Assembly (NCBI RefSeq): GCF_002575655.3
Contig: NC_053037.3
Location: forward strand, 503,200,544 to 503,264,543
DNA: 64,000 nucleotides
Direction: 5' to 3'
Source of the DNA: Aegilops tauschii subsp. strangulata
Lineage: Eukaryota > Streptophyta > Magnoliopsida > Poales > Poaceae
Part shown: positions 45,935 to 56,716 of the stretch, piece after piece
Layout: each line of letters begins with the position of its first letter
Numbering within the stretch: position 1 is the stretch's first letter
Position numbers and translations under genes: made by a program
The notes under the pieces: model-generated
Told to the model about the DNA's origin: nothing
Database searches by the model: none
Seen by the model: the letters and a program-made list of their open reading frames with translations, nothing else

Positions 45935-46688
45935 CTACCCGCTACCGCCCTCGAAGCGGGCACGGAGGCGTGGCGGCTGATCATAGCCGCCGCTGCTGGA
46001 GCTGTCGCCGGGGGAGGAGCTGCCATATCTGGATGAGCCGCGGCCGGCGCCGAGAGCGAGTTCACCTTCACCTTCGTCGCGGCGGTTGCCAAGGATGAGC
46101 ACCTCGCCGCCATCGTTGTCCTCAGGGCAGCATCCGACGCGGCGACCATCTTCCCCAAATACCCTCACGTAGAGGGTCGCGTCGCCATCATGCTTGAAGT
46201 GGAGGGTACACCGCCTGCCCAGGCTGCGCACACGGGCAAACATCTGCCAACCATGGGCCAGGGTTGTGTTGCCCGCGACGGAGACCTCCACCGCGACCCA
46301 TGAAGCCTTGCTGCAGCAGCCATCCGCCTGCAGCCAGAGACCGCGTGGACTCGTGGCCGGCAGTTCGCCGGCGAAGGAGCGCAGGAGCTGAAGCCAGGTG
46401 CCGGCCGGTTCTCCGACCACACGATGAACTCCGGCAGCACCTCTGCTGAGTGGAAGCGCGACTGGGGAGGCCGCGCAACTATGGCATGCCTCCCTCCATC
46501 GACGGGGCTGCCATGACCTAGGCGCCTCCCACCGCGCGAAGAGGCACCGCCACGGCTGCGAGGGGCCACGGCGGGGGTCGCGAAGTGCTTGCGTAGGCAA
46601 CCGCGTCACTCCTGGGCGGTGGCGAGCCGGGCCCCTCCTGGCGGGCCTTCCCTTTCTCGGTGGCCGAGAACCTCTTCACTGGCGCCAT
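45935..46688 (-). pseudogene. Antisense B3-domain gene carried by gypsy E
   Basis: ATG at 46686-46688 (MAPVKRFSATEKGKARQ). The coding signal passes through three frames, implying two small frameshifts: 46688 to about 46550, then GSPVDGGRHAIVARPPQSRF and SAEVLPEFIVWSE, then GTWLQLLRSFAGELP onward to the stop. The last part resembles a plant B3 DNA-binding domain: GLWLQADGC, ASWVAVEVSVAG, HGWQMFARVRSLGRRCTLHF, DGDATLYVRVFGEDGRRVGCC. A Gly/Ser-rich tail follows. B3 proteins bind DNA in the nucleus. Its position, antisense and next to the 3' LTR, matches the antisense genes in A and C. The B3 assignment is from pattern only. Confidence 0.68.
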
Positions 46689-46772
46689 GGGTGTCGCTGC
46701 TAGCAATGAAGCAAGGAAGAAGAAACGAGTGGAACAGGAAGAGATGGGCGACGGGGGCTCCGCCCCCTCCTC

Positions 46773-46779
46773 ATTTATA
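46773..46779 (-). promoter_or_regulatory. TATA box of the antisense B3 gene
   Basis: TATAAAT in CTCCTACTATAAATGAGG on the minus strand, about 85 bp upstream of the ATG at 46688, a normal spacing for a plant core promoter plus short leader. Confidence 0.65.
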
Positions 46780-47022
46780 GTAGGAGAAGGCCAACCGCTG
46801 ACCCCCCACGATCACAGGTAACGATGGTTTTCTCTACATGCACCAGGGACTCGTCAAGTTGGGCAGTTGCCGAGGCGGCGTGGGGAAGCGGAGACGCCCA
46901 CGTCCCGTCAATCGCCACGCGTCAATCAAGGCCGCAGGCGGTTGGGGCCCGTGGCGCTCCGCACTTGCCCTTTGGCTTCGCCTCGAAGCCAAGTCCGAGC
47001 GTGCCCTGGGCCCAGGGGCTAC

Positions 47023-47909
47023 TGTCGGCGTTCTGGGAACAAGGGTCCCCAGACTTGCCTGCCTGTGGCCCATGGCGTGGCTCCTGCACTGGCCTGGTAC
47101 GGCCCACTCTCACCAGCAAACACTCAAGACCCTCGCGAGGGGCCAAGCCGCGCGAGGCAGACAATGCAAGACCTCCTCACGGGCGGCCTCACTAGGCTGG
47201 CTCGTGAGGAGCGGAGAGATCAAGGCGAGGGGCACCTCGTGAGGTTCCCATGACGTGAGCCGTGAGACCAAGGCCAGGCGGGCGCCAGCGGGCGCAGAGT
47301 ACCCGTTGCCTCTTTGGTGCTAAAGGGGCAAGCGCAGGCGAGGAGTCCTGAGGCATCAGGCAAAGGTTTCCATATCGGTGCAACGAGACCAAGACCAGCA
47401 GGACGGCAGGACGGAGGTCATCACGGAGCCCACGACGGCGTCATCACTAGAGCCTTTGGCAGGTGAAGACCACCTTTTGTCAGGATAGATTGTACTAGCT
47501 GTCCCCTTCAAATTGGCCGTTGTGGGATTCCTTCCCGCCTAACATTTGGGGAGAGGACCCGGGCCTCTATAAATAGGACTAGCCACCACCTTAGTAGGGA
47601 CGGATCATTCACATCATCCTCAACCACACAAGCTCACCGAGCTAAAGAACACCTCTCCTCAGGAGGCTATTCTTCCCTTGTACTTCTTCATCCGCAGCCT
47701 ACAAGGCAATCCACCACACCGCACTGGAGTAGGGTATTACACCACATCGGTGGCCCGAACCAGTATAAACTCTTGTGTCCCCTGTTCTTCGAGTTTGACG
47801 TGCTGACCTTTGAGATCGTGGTGAGTGTGTGAGCTAGGGGAGGGAGAGATCTTCGTGCGCACCCTAGTGTTCGAACCTTGAGGGTTTTGCCGGAACCCGA
47901 AATCCGATA
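47023..47909 (+). repeat. 3' LTR of gypsy E
   Basis: Starts TGTCGGCGTTCTGGGAAC, ends GAAATCCGATA (CA changed to TA). TATA box TATAAATA at 47568-47575. Followed by GACGT (47910-47914), the expected right target-site copy, whose partner is outside the window. Confidence 0.87.
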
Positions 47910-48248
47910 GACGTGAAGCCACGCCTCTTGGTTTTAATGGACGTAGGAGGTATCGTGCGGACAGCTCCTTGACCTTGACTGAACGGGAGGCGTGCGAGCG
48001 CCGTCCGGTGCGCAGGCTGATCGAGAGGCGTGCAAGCTGTCCTCGAGGCCGCAGGCTCACCGGGAAGTGTGCGAGCTGTATGCTACGCAGGCTCCCTGGG
48101 AAGCGAGCCCTTTGACTTCCATGGCCGCCCGCCTTGCTCGCATCCTCTCCATTAATGGCGCCCAAGCCACAGTTTAATTCGCTTTTTAAATATAAAACAC
48201 TCATCGCAAACGTTTTAGTTAGAACACCCGTTGGCAAACGGAAAGATT
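47910..48248. other. CACTA-1 segment between the E LTR and the solo LTR
   Basis: Holds two diverged direct repeats (GCGTGCGAGC.. and GAAGTGTGCGAGC..) and, at 48200-48240, the motif ATCGCAAACG...TAGAACACCCG that recurs at 49210-49245, right of the solo LTR. This supports one interrupted element. No gene. Confidence 0.55.
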
Positions 48249-49154
48249 TGTCGGCGTTCTGGGGACGGGGGGCCCTAGACATGCCTGCCTGCGGCCCACA
48301 GCGTGGCTCTACGCGTGGGCCCGTATGGCCCATCTTCGTCAACAAAGCATTCAAGACCCTCGCGAGGGGCCAAACCTCGCGAGGCAGACGACACAAGACC
48401 TCCTCAGGAGCGGCCTCACCAGGTTCGCTCGCGAGGAGCGGAGAGATCAAGGCATGGCAAACGTCACGAATTCCTCGTGACGCGAGCCATGACGATCGAT
48501 ACCAGACGGGCGCCAGGCGGGCACCAGCGCGCGCAGTGTCCTTGTTTCCCCTTTGGTGCTAAGGAAGAAAGCACAGTTGCGGAGTATCGAGGCATCAAGT
48601 AAATGTTTCCATATCAGTGCAACGAGACCAAGACCAGCAACATGACAAGACGGAGGTCACCATGGAGCCCAAGGCGGCGTCACCACCAGAGCCTTTTGCA
48701 GGCGAAGACTACTTTTGTCAGGATAAGTTGCACTAGCTGTCCCCTTTCAAATTGGCCATTGTGGGCTCCCTTCCCGCTCAATATTTGGGAAGAGGACCAG
48801 GGCCTATATAAGTAGAACTAGCCACCACAGTCGGGGGATCGATTCCATCTCCCATCCTCTCACCCACAAGCTCACAGAGCACAAGAACACCTCAACCTCA
48901 GGAGGCTGTTCTTCCCTTTGTAATGTTCATCATCAGCCCAAGAGGCAATCCACCACCACCACACTGGAGTAGGGTATTACACCACAACAATGGCCCGAAC
49001 CAGTATAAATCTTGTGTCTTTTGTGTTGTGAGTTCATCGAGTTCGTCCGCAAGATCTTAGCAAATCTAGGGCGTGGATCGGTAGGGAGGAAAGAACTTCG
49101 CGCGCACCCCAGACTTCGAACCTTAAGGGTTTTGCCGGAACCCGTGATCTGACA
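48249..49154 (+). repeat. Solo gypsy LTR (same family as C, D, E) inside CACTA-1
   Basis: Starts TGTCGGCGTTCTGGGGAC, ends CCCGTGATCTGACA. TATATAAG at 48805-48812. The flanks AGATT (48244-48248) and AGCTT (49155-49159) agree at four of five bases, consistent with an old target-site duplication. No primer binding site or internal region follows. Confidence 0.8.
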
Positions 49155-49776
49155 AGCTTCCCCAGGAAGCCAAGAGAAAATTTGCCGAGCATGATTCTGC
49201 AGCTCCTGATCGCAAACGATTTAGATAGAACACCCGTATGCAAAGTGAGAGCAGCGCAGGATTTGTTCATCCCTTCAACGCAAACGGTTGTTTTGGATGA
49301 CCCGTGTGCAACCACGTGCAAACAATTTGGTAAGATTTGCATCTATCATATTGTGTATGTTGCCATTTGTCAAACTGGAAAGATTTACATTTGTTGATCT
49401 GGTAACGTTGCCATTTGTCAATCCTTGTAACACTGTGATTTGTCAAAATATGCAGCTAGAAATCATTAGCACTATGTAATATTTGCAACTAAAATTCAGT
49501 AATTAAGCATAGTTTTCATTCATAGATTAAGCAGTCGTTATTAATTTATACAAACAGTTCAACTCGATAGCTGAATCGACCAAACTTCTCCCCAATTGTT
49601 GCCAACCACGTACTGAAATAGCTAGTTTAACTATATATACTAGCTAATTTTAAGTACGTTGTACAGTTCGACCACACATCTATAGTCAGGTCAACTGAAC
49701 AAAATAGCCCCTAAATACTACTACCACGGAGGGGCTTTGTGCTACTTCCAGCAACCTCTCCTTTTTACGAGCGCAC
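49155..49776. other. AT-rich CACTA-1 region with subterminal-type repeats
   Basis: Repeats of CGCAAACG and GCCATTTGTCAA (49374, 49412) with the relaxed copy TGATTTGTCAAAAT. No gene is supported up to the stop of the antisense gene at 49777. Confidence 0.5.
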
Positions 49777-50526
49777 TCAGTAAGAGGCAGAGGAGAAGGA
49801 TGAGCCTACCGACGAGCTGGACAAATGTAATACGGTGCCTGCCACTTCTGCATGTTCAGCAACGCTCGCCAGCTTGAACGCCCACTGCCGCTCCAGACGA
49901 TCCCTCGCGAAGCGGCCGGACTGCTCGTAGATCTCCTGATTCCTTGCCTCTGCGTCGGCGTACGCTCGGGCCACGGCTGCGGTAAGACTCTTTGCCTGCT
50001 CGACGAGGTGCTCCTCCTCCTCCCGCAGGAACTCGATGTAGCGCGCAAGGTTGCTGACGCATGTGCGGGCCTCCACCTCCGCCTCCCTCCTTCGGGCGAT
50101 GGTGGTAGAGCGTGTGATGATCCCGACAGTCGACGGTGGGCTGGCGGCCATGGTGGCCGACGATGGGGTGGCGGCCACGACCACCACCTCCCGCCTTCGG
50201 GCCGCGGTGGCGGAGGGGGTGATGGCCACGGTGGCTGGCAGTGGGGTGGCGGCCATGACGGCCACCTCCCGCCTTTGGGCCGTGGCGGTAGAGCGGGAGA
50301 TGGCCCTAGCGTTCGACGGTGGTGTGGCGGCAATGGCGGCCGGCAACAGCTGCCGACGGCCAGCGGCGGCGGAGAGTGTGGCGGATGTTCCGCGCACACC
50401 CAACAGGGATGCCACGCGCAGTACACTACGCCGGGGATTGCACCGCCGCCGCGGTGTAGCCTCCCAGCTGGAGCTTTCCTCTAATGACGGCGGAGTGGCT
50501 GAGCGATAACGACGGACCGGTGCCAT
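49777..50526 (-). CDS. Unrecognised 249-codon gene in CACTA-1, low complexity plus coiled coil
   Basis: Uninterrupted from ATG at 50524-50526 (MAPVRRYRSATPPSLEESSS) to the stop at 49777. Residues 1-150 are Ala/Arg/Ser/Thr-rich with three internal repeats (ARRREVVVVAATPSSATMA and variants). Residues 150-235 are predicted coiled coil (LREEEEHLVEQAKSLTAAVARAYADAEARNQE) with charged residues, then a Ser-rich tail. TATAAAAA at 50608-50615 (minus strand) is 82 bp upstream. No known domain is recognised and function is unknown. The promoter and intact frame make it a plausible transposon-borne gene. Confidence 0.6.
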   Translation of the reverse strand: MAPVRRYRSATPPSLEESSSWEATPRRRCNPRRSVLRVASLLGVRGTSATLSAAAGRRQLLPAAIAATPPSNARAISRSTATAQRREVAVMAATPLPATVAITPSATAARRREVVVVAATPSSATMAASPPSTVGIITRSTTIARRREAEVEARTCVSNLARYIEFLREEEEHLVEQAKSLTAAVARAYADAEARNQEIYEQSGRFARDRLERQWAFKLASVAEHAEVAGTVLHLSSSSVGSSFSSASY

Positions 50527-50607
50527 TGGCGATTGTGGGAGAAGCAGACGAGATAAGCTACAGGGAGGGAGTGGAAAATGCGACGCAGGACTCGCCGGCC
50601 GTGAGGG

Positions 50608-50615
50608 TTTTTATA
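50608..50615 (-). promoter_or_regulatory. TATA box of the antisense coiled-coil gene
   Basis: TATAAAAA in CTGCTATAAAAACCCTC on the minus strand, 82 bp upstream of the ATG at 50526. Confidence 0.6.
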
Positions 50616-50829
50616 GCAGGCCGGCAAGCATTGGGATTTTGGGGGACTTCACCAAGTCGGGTGGGAACCTTGCGTGGGAACCTGCTAGGTTGCGTGGGAA
50701 CGGGCTCACCAACGATTCTTTGGCGCCACCGTTTGGCCAAATGAACGCCCCTGCGTGCTGCTCAAGCTTGCGCTGTAAGTCGTCTGCGGCAGCGAGGTGA
50801 CAAGACATGCGAGAGGAGGACAAGAGGAC

Positions 50830-51585
50830 ACATACACATATAGTTAATAAAAAAATGTTTGCGATTTAATTACCTACTATACCCCCGTCCTCGTTTATAA
50901 GTAGGATTTAACTAATAAAATACAAATGCATGTCGCCATAGATTATATCGTTCGAGTTGTATTTGAACGTAGTTTCCAGCTATACAATTTTTGTAACATG
51001 CATGAACACTTTTTGGTTAAATTCAAGGTTATACACCAGCAAGCGTTTGACCGCAACACACACGGCTTATTCCATCACAAACAGCTCTGATGGATCAACT
51101 GTCTTCCACATATCGCACATGCAACTCTAATCTGATTCGTGCTCGATGTCTCCGACATCGCTCGCACAGTTCATCCTATTTGTCAGGTATCATTGTGCCA
51201 TCCTCTGCTCGCGTCCCTCGGCAAGCTCTGCTCACCGTTAGGCACCGCAACGCGCTACGCTCGCCGTTTGGCTATGCGGCGCGCTTTGTCGTGTCCGTTG
51301 GTGCGCTCTACTCACGTCCGTTGGTGCGCTCTGCTCGCGTCCCTCCGCGCGCGCTCTGCCAACGGTTGGGCGTGCGCACGATCATGTCGGGTGCCCCATA
51401 TGCATGGGTTGCATCGCACGCGTTGCCACGGGATGCATTTACGTGCGGCACGATGGAGTTACGCGCTGCAAATTAGAACTGCCATCAGGGCCTGCTGATA
51501 TTCCTGGCTGTCCGGCTTCCCCTTTAATTCCCGCGGCCATTATAACCTTAGTATCTTCAACCTTTCGATCGCGCCCCACAACACA
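50830..51585. other. CACTA-1 non-coding region with ATCGCACA-type and GC-rich repeats
   Basis: At 51030-51180 several CATCRCAAAC / TATCGCACATGC units, like those at the right end of CACTA-1. At 51205-51360 imperfect repeats of TTGGTGCGCTCTGCTCGCGTCCCT. No gene up to the ATG at 51586. Confidence 0.55.
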
Positions 51586-52164
51586 ATGAGCACACCCACC
51601 ACGACACATAGAGAGGGGATGTCCAGCGGTGCTCCAATGGAGTTCGGCGACATAGAGTGCAGGCCCATGCGAGGGAGACTGAACTCTCGATGGTGTACAC
51701 CATCGACCCGGCCATGGTGGACGACTACATCAATAGCGTTGAGCAGTTGCTTGCTCGAGACAAGTACTAGGTGGTCGGCATCGACCTCCAGTACAGGGCC
51801 GGTCTTCCCGGCATAGATCAGAAGGTTGTCGTTGCCCAGTTGTGCGTGCGCCATCATGTCCTCATCTACAACTACTGCATGGCCACAGAGCCTTGTGAAC
51901 GTTTCAACAAGTTTGTCAACAGCACCCACTACAAGTTCGCCACAGTGGAAACCAAAGACAATGTAAAAGCGCCCAGTGTTACGGGCTTGGCCTGCAAGAA
52001 CATTGTCAAAATCCGTGACCACTACAGGGTCTGGGGCAGCACGAAGCAGGACTCCCTGGTCGAACTCGCCTCGGCCATAATCGACCCCTACTACAAAAAG
52101 ATGAAGCAGGATGCCCAGAGAACAAGTCCCGTATCCTGGTATGGGGCCTCACTAGTAGGAAAAT

Positions 52165-52420
52165 GGGCTTTTACCCCGGTTCATAAGGGCCTTTAGTCCC
52201 GGTTCTGGAACCTGGGACTAAAGGGTTGTTACTAATGCCCTAGCCCTTTAGTCCTGGTTCTTACATGAACCGGGACTAAAGGCCGTCCATGTGGCCGGTG
52301 CGGGGAGCCCAGGCAGGAGGGCCTTTGGTCCCGGTTGGTGCCACCAACCGGGACCAATAGGAAGGGCCTTTTGTCCTGGTTGGTGTCACCAACCGGGACC
52401 AATAGGCATCGACGCGTCAG
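52165..52420. repeat. Subterminal repeats of CACTA-2, left end
   Basis: Repeated TTTAGTCCCGGTTC and GGTCCCGGTTGGTG units in both orientations, forming hairpins such as GGTTGGTG...CACCAACC. The right-end set is at 55150-55325, before CACTA-3, and 57640-57715. Such repeats are transposase binding sites in En/Spm-type elements. Confidence 0.8.
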
Positions 52421-52778
52421 CACCTGCCAGGAGCTGAGGTTTTTGTTTTTTTTGAAAGGGGGTGGTTTAGGGGTTTTAGGGGGTTAATTTAGGTGTTTCA
52501 TATATTGTGTTAGCTAGCTAATTAATAGAAAGAAGTGTCCTCTCTTATCTCCATGCTTGGTCGACGCTACGTACTATATACGTGTGGAGAGGAGTAGACA
52601 CGCTAGCTAGTAATCAAATGAAGGAAACAGAAGATCGTCATGAACATATGCATACAGAGAGAAGTGATATCGACCACCTCTCCTTCTCCGAGATATTGGT
52701 CGAACAACAAGTTCTCGTATATCTATCCGACACTACCGGCTACATATATACAATAATTATCTCTTACAATACAATCTC

Positions 52779-55103
52779 CTAATTATATTGTAGGAACACA
52801 GGGTCCACATAGTATTCTCCGTTTTCAGCGATCACGTGGTCAAGGAAGAATGCCGCCAATTCCTCTTGAATTCCTCGCATACGATCTTCTGCTAGGAGTT
52901 CATCCCGCTTCCGAAACATCTAATTTGAAGAAGGGGGTCAATACATATATATATGAATAAATGAAACTCAACACAAATGATGGTAATAAAATAAAATTGT
53001 GAATATTATTGCTTACGCACTTCATATTGTTCTTCAGTGTAGCCCCGCTCACAGGTATGGTAGCGGATGGACTCGCAAACATAGTATCCACAGTAATTAT
53101 TCCCGGGTTCCTGCCACAACCACTTTACAAGAAATAGAGGTCAATCAAACTGATAAGCAAGCATGCTAAATGGTATTCATGAAACTACCGCTTGAATCAC
53201 TAGGAGATGCGCGGAACATGCTACTATAGTACTTACTTTCGGGTGATTAAATTGCAGCTTCTTCGGCAGTCCCGGAGCTTTTGAGGTGAATTTTCTCCAA
53301 ACCCTGCCAGACAAAGAAAACAATTACTTGATATCAAGAAATGAACAAAGTTGCTGATATGGTGGATAATGATCGATTTAACTTACTTCTGGAGCATTTG
53401 AGTCATGTTCACATAGTCCTGGGGATCTTTTCGTCTCGAGTCTAAGACGGTTACTACTCCCGGCTCAAGCTTAATCTCTAGGAGAATATAGTGGAAGCTG
53501 CGCATGCATGCATAAGTCATCAATTACATTACCATAACCTGGACTAATAAGGGAAACCGAATATGCACAAGACAGTAACACTCACTTGAAGTTGTAAGGA
53601 AAGAGTATTATATCTTTGTTTTGATTTAATACCAACGATTGTAGCAAGTTGGCCTCGGCTTCTTTGGGATGTTTTTCAACCGTATATGCATCTATGAGAT
53701 TTGTGTTAATGAACCCAATCTCACCGATTTGTCTTTTCTTCAATTCGGCGATCTTCAATCTGCATAATATAGTGAGGATAAGTATAAATACCTGCAATGA
53801 AAGAGCTGACCTGTATAGAGAGACTTAATGACAGAAGTAGTACTACTTACAGACAGTAGCTAGTGATCGTTGTTTTATCGAGGGCCTTTTGATTGTAAAA
53901 CTGGAAGAAATCCTCAAATGGAACATTCAGCAGTTCAATTCCAACGAGGTCATGCTCCGGTTTAACTCTCAGCGTCAAAGTACTCATCCCATCAGACTCT
54001 CTGCAGGTTTTCATGTACCAATCATGTAGTCTTCGCATCATCGTGCTTAGAGATCTGACATCTTTGATGAGAGGCTTCCCATAATGGTATTTGTGTTCGT
54101 CCACCTCCATGATTTCATAATGTACATCGTCGGGCAGGTAATCTCCAAGATTGCTATAACCGGGCACCATACTCGGATCATTAGCGACGATGTCTTTTGA
54201 TACCTTGAGCGGGGGGCACGATTGGTTCGCTTGTTCGCCGAGCTGGGCAATTTTTTTCCCAGCTCGTCGTTCTTTCATCCTTTTATCACTGACAGTACTT
54301 CCCGACCGCTCCGCTTCGGCATATGTCTTTGCAAGAACGCGCTCATAGTTGCCTCTCGGCGGAGATTTGGTGGTTTTGTCAGGCAGCCAGAGTGCGGTTT
54401 GCTTTCACCGGATCTACCTTCTCCTCCGGAGGTGGATGTTTCTTTGCTTTCACCCCTTCAAAGAAGTTCTTCACTTTGGCTCGCACGATCTTCGCGTTCT
54501 CGTCCTCGGTCCTATCATATGGTAACTTCTGTGGAGTCTTCAGAGAAGGACCGAATCTGTATTGCCTCCCGCCTCTAGCAGATGTACTGCTAGACGCCGG
54601 CAGAGCATACGGAGCGGCTGTGGCTGTCTTCTTTCCTTGCTTACGAGGCGGAGGAGAAGGACTACGACGCACCGGAGCAGCCGCAGTGGCGGCGGGTCTC
54701 TTCCGCCCTTGCTGACGAGGTGGAGAACGAGGAGGCTGGCTGCTCTGGCGCGCCTGCGCTGGCGGAGAAGGAGGCGGAGTGCCGCCACGTGCCGGAGAAG
54801 GAGGCTGAGTGCCCTGATCACTCGCCGGAGGAGGAGGCGGAGGGGAGGCGGAGTGCCCTTACTCGCCGGAGCCGTCCAGTTCGGAAGCTTGATGAGCTCC
54901 TTCCGCCATAGGCATGGAGTCTTCATAGCTAAACCCAGCCGAGTCTCCCCTTCACCGGTAGGGTGGTCAAGCTGGAGATCCTCAAATCCCTCCGTTATTT
55001 CATCCACCATCACCTTAGCATATCCTTCTGGAATCGACCGGCAGTGGTAGGTTGCGCCGGGTTCAGTAGGTAAAACAGAGCCAACAGCCGCCCTGACTTT
55101 CAA
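52779..55103 (-). CDS. Ulp1-like (C48) cysteine protease gene of CACTA-2, six exons
   Basis: GT-AG exons on the minus strand: about 55103-53851, 53759-53586, 53497-53387, 53303-53237, 53122-53021, 52919-52779, all joining in frame to a TAG. The protease core carries His in NFHYILLE, Asp in VTVLDSRRK, Gln in LWQEPGNNYCG and Cys in NYCGYYVCE, the Ulp1/SUMO-protease catalytic set. The upstream part of exon 1 has a Pro-rich stretch (54880-54600) with frame changes. From the Met at 54278 (MKERRAGKKIAQLG) downstream all is open. Ulp1-like genes are common passengers of plant DNA transposons; no transposase accompanies it here. Confidence 0.8.
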
Positions 55104-56159
55104 GTTCTACCATTCCGCCATAAGGTGGCAATGTTGGCCGCAACTAGGACCAGGCCTTTAGTCCCGGTTTGTGGTAGGAACCGGGACTAAAGGGTGGTGG
55201 GCCAGGAGCGTGGCCCATTGGTCCCGGTTTGTCCCACCAACCGGGACCAAAGGGTCCGGACGAACCGGGACCAATGCCCCCACGAGGCCCGGTAGGTCCC
55301 TGGCCGCACGAACCGGGACCAATGCTCACACTACTAGGAAAAGGGCTATAGATGATATGGCCACTAATGTTGCACCAGACATGTGGTGCGCCATTACTAT
55401 ATACTAATGGCGCACCACATCCACGGTGCGCCATTAGTAATTTTTTTTAATTTTTTCAAAACTACTAATGGCGCACCGTGGGATGGTGCGCCACTAGTAG
55501 TTCAACTAGTAATGGCGCACCATCCCACGGTGCGCCATTAGTAATTATGTTTCAAATTTTTTTTTCAATTTTTTTTTATTTTTATTTTTTAAACTACTAA
55601 TGGCGCACCACTCCCACGGTGCGCCATTACTAGTTGAACTACTAATGGCGCACCACTCACAGGTGCGCCATTTGTAATTTTGTTACAAATTTTATTTCAA
55701 ACTTTTTTATTTTTTTGAAAAACTATTAATGGCGCACGGTTGGGGTGGTGCGCCATTACTAGTTGAACTACTAATGGCGCACCACCCCCACGGTGCGCCA
55801 TTAGTAACTTGGCCCATTCCACCGAATGCACCCCCCCCCCGCCCCGTGGACCGCCTTTTCAGTTTAAAAAAATAAAAGAAAATGATGGAAATGTCAAAAA
55901 AATAAAATAAAACAAGTTTCCCATGTGATATGTGGTCTAGTTGTTGGGAAAATTAACAAATATGAATTTCGACTTTATTTGCAAAATCTCTTTGGAATTT
56001 CTTAAAATGGGCATAACTTTTGCATACGAACTCGGATGAAAAAGTTTTTTATATGAAAAATCATCTACTCGAAAATCCTCAAAATCCTCAAAAACCTAAT
56101 AGAAAATAAGATACGGGGCTTTTAAGATCTGGAGAGGCAAAAAAATTGAAAAAAATCAA

Positions 56160-56625
56160 ACTTACTAATGGCGCACCTGCCCATGGTGCGCCATTACTAT
56201 CTTCCCGCCTTCAAAATTCAAAATAAATAAATAAAATAAATAAAAGTTACTAATGGCGCACCTGCCCATGGTGCGCCATTAGTATCTTCCCGCATTCAAA
56301 ATTCAAAATAAATCAAAAAAATAAAAAAAAGTTACTAATGGCGCACCTGCCCATGGTGCTCCATTACTATCTTCCCGCCTTCAAAATTCAAAATAAATAA
56401 AAAAATTAAATAAAAGTTACTAATGGCGCACCTGCGCATGGTGCGCCATTAGTATCTTCCCGCATTAAAAATTCAAAATAAATCAAAAAAAAAGTTACTA
56501 ATGGCGCACCTGCCCATGGTGCGCCATTAGTATCTTCCCGCCTTCAAAATTCAAAATAAATCAAAAAAATAAAAAAAAGTTACTAATGGCGCACCTGCCC
56601 ACGGTGCGCCATTACTATGCCGTAT
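56160..56625. repeat. Six ~84-bp tandem units with a palindromic core in CACTA-3
   Basis: Core GGCGCACCTGCCCATGGTGC (near-perfect palindrome with flanking TAATG/CATTA) at about 56166, 56253, 56338, 56422, 56500 and 56584. The units are separated by A-rich spacers containing CTTCCCGCCTTCAAAATTC. Confidence 0.88.
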
Positions 56626-56716
56626 ATATGGCTGGGCGTGTCCTCTCCTCCTTACCTCTTCATTCTTCTCCTCCACTCCACCTCTCCTCCACTTCATCTC
56701 CTTCTCCCTCCTCTTC

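Larger units (their letters stand above)
44741..47909 (+). mobile_element. Gypsy element E, 3' part: integrase end, antisense B3 gene, 3' LTR
   Basis: Plus-strand gypsy with the LTR type of C and D. It begins abruptly in the C-terminal integrase domain (about 44741-44747, aligned with the D integrase). It continues through a 3' untranslated region, an antisense gene and a polypurine-like GGGCCCAGGGGCTAC to the LTR at 47023. Everything upstream is absent from the window; it may lie left of the window, on the other side of element B. Confidence 0.85.

Noticed and set aside
52232..52423. Minus-strand frame with repeated VPVGGTNRDQRP
   Set aside because: Consists only of CACTA-2 subterminal repeats.
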